DNA of 64,000 nt from JACWAE01 sp963847595 (lineage in GTDB: Bacteria; Chloroflexota; Dehalococcoidia; SZUA-161): contig CAWKAJ010000002.1 of NCBI GenBank assembly GCA_963847595.1, positions 372,001-436,000 of the forward strand. Reading direction: 5' to 3'. The position numbers and the translations under genes were made by a program. The notes beneath the pieces were generated by a model. The model was not told where the DNA came from. It searched no databases and was given only the letters and a program-made list of their open reading frames with translations. Position 1 is the first letter of the stretch, and each line of letters begins with the position of its first letter. Positions 60,733-64,000 of the stretch are shown here, one piece after another.

Positions 60733-61554
60733 ATGGAAAAAGTAACCTATAAAGTTCAAAGATACGACCCTGATAAGGACAAGAAACCACATATTCAAGT
60801 ATTCACCATACCCTTCAAACACGGCATGACCGTGCTCGATGGCCTCATCTACATCAAGGAGAATGTGGATAACACACTTTCCTTCCGCAGTTCCTGCCGC
60901 ATGGGCATTTGCGGCTCCTGCGGCATGCTCATCAACAATCTGCCCATGCTCGCCTGCCATACGCCTATTGAGGAACTGAAAAAAGACACCATAACTGTAA
61001 AGTCTCTCCCCAACTTCCCTATTGTCAGGGATTTGGTGGCCGACCTGTCTTTACTGTTTGCGAAACATAAGTCCATAAAGCCCTATATAATTGCGCCGGA
61101 TATGGTGGAGATAGAAAGGCCCACAGCCGAGTTCTTGCAGGCCCAGGGGCAACTGATGGAGTTCGTGCAATTTGCGTACTGCGTTAAGTGCGGGCTGTGC
61201 ATGGCCGCCTGCCCCACCGTGGCGACAGACAGGCACTTCCTGGGCCCCCAGCCTCTGGCTCAAGCCTACAGGTACTCTGCAGACCGCAGGGACGGCGGAG
61301 CCAAAGAGAGATTCCATGAGACCGATACACCTCACGGAATATGGCTCTGTCACCTCGCCGGTGCCTGCTCGGAGGCTTGCCCCAAAGGGGTAGACCCTGC
61401 GCTGGCCATGCAGTTGCTCAAGAGGGCCATTATCTCCGACAGCTTGCGGTTACGCAAGAAGCCGGTCCCGCCATCTGTGGCACCGCCGCAGACAGAGAAA
61501 AAGCCCAGGGTAGCCGTGCCTGAGTTCACCATAAAGAAGCCCGGCGCAAAATAG
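60733..61554 (+). CDS. sdhB: Succinate dehydrogenase/fumarate reductase iron-sulfur protein
   Basis: The electron-transfer subunit, 273 residues. Seen: the [2Fe-2S] site C-x4-C-x2-C-x11-C in SCRMGICGSCGMLINNLPMLAC, then two ferredoxin-type sites, CVKCGLCMAACP and CHLAGACSEACPKGVDP, holding the [4Fe-4S] and the second cluster. The C-terminal 35 residues are a Pro/Lys-rich extension. It ends on TAG. The direction of flux (oxidation or fumarate reduction) cannot be read from sequence. Confidence 0.95.
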   Translation: MEKVTYKVQRYDPDKDKKPHIQVFTIPFKHGMTVLDGLIYIKENVDNTLSFRSSCRMGICGSCGMLINNLPMLACHTPIEELKKDTITVKSLPNFPIVRDLVADLSLLFAKHKSIKPYIIAPDMVEIERPTAEFLQAQGQLMEFVQFAYCVKCGLCMAACPTVATDRHFLGPQPLAQAYRYSADRRDGGAKERFHETDTPHGIWLCHLAGACSEACPKGVDPALAMQLLKRAIISDSLRLRKKPVPPSVAPPQTEKKPRVAVPEFTIKKPGAK

Positions 61555-61591
61555 AAGGATTTGCGAGGGGTCAGAAGTACCCCTCCTGTAG

Positions 61592-61611
61592 GGGCGTTCT
61601 ACTGAACGCCC
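61592..61611. repeat. GTAGGGGC-type inverted repeat
   Basis: GGGCGTTC-TACT-GAACGCCC, preceded by GTAG, and followed by a CCCCCTTTT...AAAGGGGG inverted repeat (61616-61635). The arms are the same as those of the palindrome at 51276. It lies between sdhB and fumarase beta. Confidence 0.75.
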
Positions 61612-61662
61612 AATTCCCCCTTTTCTAAAGGGGGTGTAGGGGGATTACAGACGGAGGATACA

Positions 61663-62232
61663 ATGGAAAAGAAAATCACTTCTCCTATAAGCCCTGATGT
61701 CGTGGAAAGCCTCAAGGCCGGAGACCAGGTTCTCATCAGCGGCGTCATCTATGTGGGCCGCGATGCGGCGCATAAACGCCTGGTCGAATCGCTCGATAAG
61801 GGGGAGAAACTGCCCTTCGACATCAAGGGCCAGACTATCTACTACATGGGGCCCTCGCCCACAAAGCCGGGACATGTCATCGGCTCCGCAGGTCCCACCA
61901 CCAGCGGCCGCATGGATGCGTATACACCGCGCCTGCTTGCCGCCGGTCTCAAAGCGATGATTGGCAAAGGCTTGCGCACCGACAAAGTGAAAGAGGCGAT
62001 AAAAGAGCACAAGGCGGTCTATTTAGCCGCCACAGGTGGGGCAGCCGCGCTTATAGCCAAGGCCATCACCAAGTCGCAGATTATAGCCTACGAAGAGCTT
62101 GGCCCCGAGGCGCTCCTTCGGTTAGAGGTAAAAGACTTTCCCGCCGTGGTGATAAACGACTCCAAAGGTGGAGATTTATACCAGGAAGGCAAAGCAAAAT
62201 ACAGGATTCAAGTCGGGGCAGCCAAGAAATGA
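61663..62232 (+). CDS. Fumarate hydratase beta (class I)
   Basis: The C-terminal/beta half of class I fumarase, 189 residues. Seen: GDQVLISGVIYVGRDAAHKRLVE, the swivel-domain YYMGPSPTKPGHVIGSAGPTTSGRMDAYTP with the GPTTSGRMD substrate loop, and GGAAALIAKAI followed by EELGPEALLRLEVKDFPAVV. It partners the alpha subunit at 56781. The ribosome site is GGAGG. The stop overlaps the next start (ATGA). Confidence 0.93.
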   Translation: MEKKITSPISPDVVESLKAGDQVLISGVIYVGRDAAHKRLVESLDKGEKLPFDIKGQTIYYMGPSPTKPGHVIGSAGPTTSGRMDAYTPRLLAAGLKAMIGKGLRTDKVKEAIKEHKAVYLAATGGAAALIAKAITKSQIIAYEELGPEALLRLEVKDFPAVVINDSKGGDLYQEGKAKYRIQVGAAKK

Positions 62233-63038
62233 GCTCGTCTGGAGAGGTGGCAGGGAAGGTAGATTTGGAATGGGATGACAGCCATGTTGTGCCCGAGCAT
62301 GTCACCCCCGATTTGATATTCCTCTTTGACAGAATGATCGAGGCTACCATAGATAAGGTAGCCTCCAAGAACAGTGACAGGGTACTGGACGTGGGCTGCG
62401 GACGGGCTGTGGATGCTATAAAGATAGCAAAGAAGGGTGGCCGGCTGGTCGGACTTGAGCCCTCAAGGATAATGCTTGACCACAGCAAGAAGTGTGTGGC
62501 TGACAGCGGCAAAGAGATTGCCCTGGTTCAGGCCATAGGAGAAAACCTCCCCTTCAAGACCGGCTCCTTCGATTGGGTTGTGTGCAAAGGCGCACTGGAC
62601 CATTTCCCCAACCCCCAGAAGGCTGTGGCGGAAATGGCGCGCATCACCAAACCGGACGGCAGGGTGATTATCTCCATTGCCAATTTCGAGAGCCTGGGGC
62701 ACCGTCTGGGTAAGAGCGGCCACTATATAGGCATGTTCGTCACCAGAAAAAGGCCCAAAGAGCGCCAGGCCTGGGAAACCCCGCCTGACCACACCATCAG
62801 ACTTACATATCCGGTATTGAAGAAACTGGTTAGTCCTTACCTGGAGATTAAACAAAGCATGGGCATCTCCTTTATGTGGGGAGCGCCCAACTGGGACAGC
62901 ATAACCTCAGCCATGCCCAAGAAAGCAGCATTTTTTATGTTAAGAAACCTGGACCGGATAGCACAGCGCTGCCCCGGTCTCAGCGATGTCATATTAATCA
63001 CCTGCCGCCCCAAGAGAATGGATTCCCATGGCCAGTAA
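62229..63038 (+). CDS. SAM-dependent methyltransferase, class I
   Basis: A 269-residue Rossmann-type methyltransferase (Methyltransf_11-like). Seen: motif I VLDVGCGRAVDAIKIAKKGG, acidic LVGLEPSRIML, IGENLPFKTGSFDWVVCKGALDHFPNPQKAVAEM and ITKPDGRVIISI. The substrate is unknown. It is translationally coupled to fumarase beta and overlaps the radical SAM gene by 11 bases. The C-terminal half resembles enzymes that methylate small metabolites or lipids. Confidence 0.8.
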   Translation: MSSSGEVAGKVDLEWDDSHVVPEHVTPDLIFLFDRMIEATIDKVASKNSDRVLDVGCGRAVDAIKIAKKGGRLVGLEPSRIMLDHSKKCVADSGKEIALVQAIGENLPFKTGSFDWVVCKGALDHFPNPQKAVAEMARITKPDGRVIISIANFESLGHRLGKSGHYIGMFVTRKRPKERQAWETPPDHTIRLTYPVLKKLVSPYLEIKQSMGISFMWGAPNWDSITSAMPKKAAFFMLRNLDRIAQRCPGLSDVILITCRPKRMDSHGQ

Positions 63039-64000
63039 GAGAACGCTCCTGATAAACCCGCCCTACCCCTTTTCCGAGTTCCCCATCATACCCGTTGGCT
63101 TGCTCTACGTTGCCGGTGTCCTGGTACATTACGGGGTAGAGGTTGATGTCCTCGACCTCCTGGTCTCCAAGTATTCCAAAGACAAAATAAAGAAAAAGCT
63201 CGAGGAATATAAACCGGATGTCGTCGGCATAACCTGCGTCACCATGAATTACCCCGTTGCCTCCGATATACTCAAATACTGCAAGTCAGTCAACAAGGTA
63301 ATCATTACGGTCATCGGCGGCCCGCATGTTACGTTTAATGCAGAGGAAACGCTCAAAGAGGCCCCCTGGATAGACATCGTGGTGAGACGTGAAGGCGAGT
63401 TCACCATGCTGGACATCGTGAACGGCAAAAAGCTCACCGATATAGACGGCATCGCCTATCGAGATAAAGACGGCAGCATAAAGCTGACTAAAGAGCGTGC
63501 TCTGATTGAAAACCTGGACGAGCTTCCGCCTCCTGCCAGGCATCTCTTCCCCATCTCGAAATATCTCGCCCTGGATGCCCACGCCAGCCTTCTCGCTGGC
63601 AGAGGCTGTCCCTTCAACTGCATCTTCTGCGTCGGCTCTAAGATGGGAGGCAGGAAGGCCAGGTACCGCAATCCCAAGCTAGTCGTGGATGAGATAGAGG
63701 AGTCTTTGGCCCTCGGTTTCAAGGAAGTCAACTTCGAGGACGACCTGCTCACGCTCAACCACAAGCACCTCAACGCGGTCTGCGACGAGATAATCGCCCG
63801 GGGCCTGAAGTTCAACTGGAGCGCCTTCGCCCGGGTAGATACCGTGACCCCCGAGATACTCAAGAAAATGAGAGAGGCAGGCTGTACCTGGGTCTCCTAC
63901 GGCGTCGAAAGCGGCAACCAGCAGATTCTGGACCTGGTTAAGAAGAAAATCACCCTGGAAAAGGTCAGATACGCTGTCGCCATAGCCAGAGAGGCTGGTG
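63028..64000 (+). CDS. B12-binding radical SAM protein, cut by the window edge
   Basis: The first 324 residues of a cobalamin-dependent radical SAM enzyme. Residues 1-140 are the B12-binding domain (LLINPPYPFSEFPIIPVGLLYVAGVL, DVVGITCVTMNYP, VIGGPHVTFNAEETLKE). Residues about 185 onward are the radical SAM barrel, with the cluster motif C-x3-C-x2-C in GRGCPFNCIFC, FEDDLLTLN and VSYGVESGNQQILDLVKKK. Enzymes of this class methylate unactivated carbons or phosphinates, or act in lipid and cofactor pathways. The overlap with the preceding methyltransferase suggests a shared pathway unrelated to the TCA genes. Confidence 0.88.
   Translation, partial: MASKRTLLINPPYPFSEFPIIPVGLLYVAGVLVHYGVEVDVLDLLVSKYSKDKIKKKLEEYKPDVVGITCVTMNYPVASDILKYCKSVNKVIITVIGGPHVTFNAEETLKEAPWIDIVVRREGEFTMLDIVNGKKLTDIDGIAYRDKDGSIKLTKERALIENLDELPPPARHLFPISKYLALDAHASLLAGRGCPFNCIFCVGSKMGGRKARYRNPKLVVDEIEESLALGFKEVNFEDDLLTLNHKHLNAVCDEIIARGLKFNWSAFARVDTVTPEILKKMREAGCTWVSYGVESGNQQILDLVKKKITLEKVRYAVAIAREAG

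Overview
The window looks like a chromosomal contig from an anaerobic bacterium, most probably a Chloroflexota/Dehalococcoidia-like lineage. This is an inference from gene content: corrinoid-dependent methyl transfer, an aldehyde:ferredoxin oxidoreductase family enzyme, an incomplete TCA set built from LeuC/LeuD-type aconitase and two-part class I fumarase, and many structured intergenic repeats. No rRNA or complete tRNA gene is present. TAG is an ordinary stop here (relA/spoT, pycB and sdhB end on it) and release factor 1 is encoded with its P-V-T and GGQ motifs.

1-7.9 kb: a DUF6125-like/CrtC-like gene pair, then the remains of an integrative element. It holds a tyrosine recombinase broken by one in-frame TAG, a small ORF present as an intact and an amber-broken copy, an HTH/coiled-coil protein with a translationally coupled partner, and, as its right border, a 56-nt 3' fragment of tRNA-Lys(UUU).

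8.3-17.2 kb, all on the minus strand: a corrinoid methyl-transfer operon. It encodes a B12 protein, a UroD-type methyltransferase, twin small unknown proteins, an old-yellow-enzyme-type oxidoreductase, a methyl-H4folate:corrinoid methyltransferase, an SDR and two tandem SnoaL-like proteins. Upstream are a promoter, two 14-nt repeats 22 bp apart, and a regulator made of two LuxR-type HTH modules. I regard this as the strongest candidate for an undescribed pathway.

18-32.7 kb: the CoA-binding half of an ADP-forming acyl-CoA synthetase, a PAS-rich phosphorelay (kinase, Rcp1-like regulator, receiver-PAS-kinase), small membrane or lipoprotein genes, a transglutaminase-like/TPR protein, a LarA-like protein, a tungsten aldehyde oxidoreductase, a zinc alcohol dehydrogenase and an orphan HicB.

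32.8-40.9 kb: housekeeping genes relA/spoT-uvrC, hisS, prfA-prmC and rimI.

41.0-46.7 kb: two identical 939-bp insertion sequences in direct orientation enclose a DNA methyltransferase fused to a nuclease-like domain, an IS6-like transposase and a two-TM protein. This looks like a compound transposon with defence-like cargo.

46.7-62.2 kb: a central-carbon block on the plus strand, with a frameshifted acyl-CoA carboxylase carboxyltransferase, a small partner protein, PycB/OadA, aconitase large and small subunits, IDH, MDH, fumarase alpha, SdhA-C-D-B and fumarase beta. It is interrupted by a BrnT/BrnA-like toxin-antitoxin insert beside a duplicated idh 5' end, and by arrays of a three-hairpin repeat (12 units in the whole window). 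The window ends in a methyltransferase and a B12-binding radical SAM gene cut by the edge.
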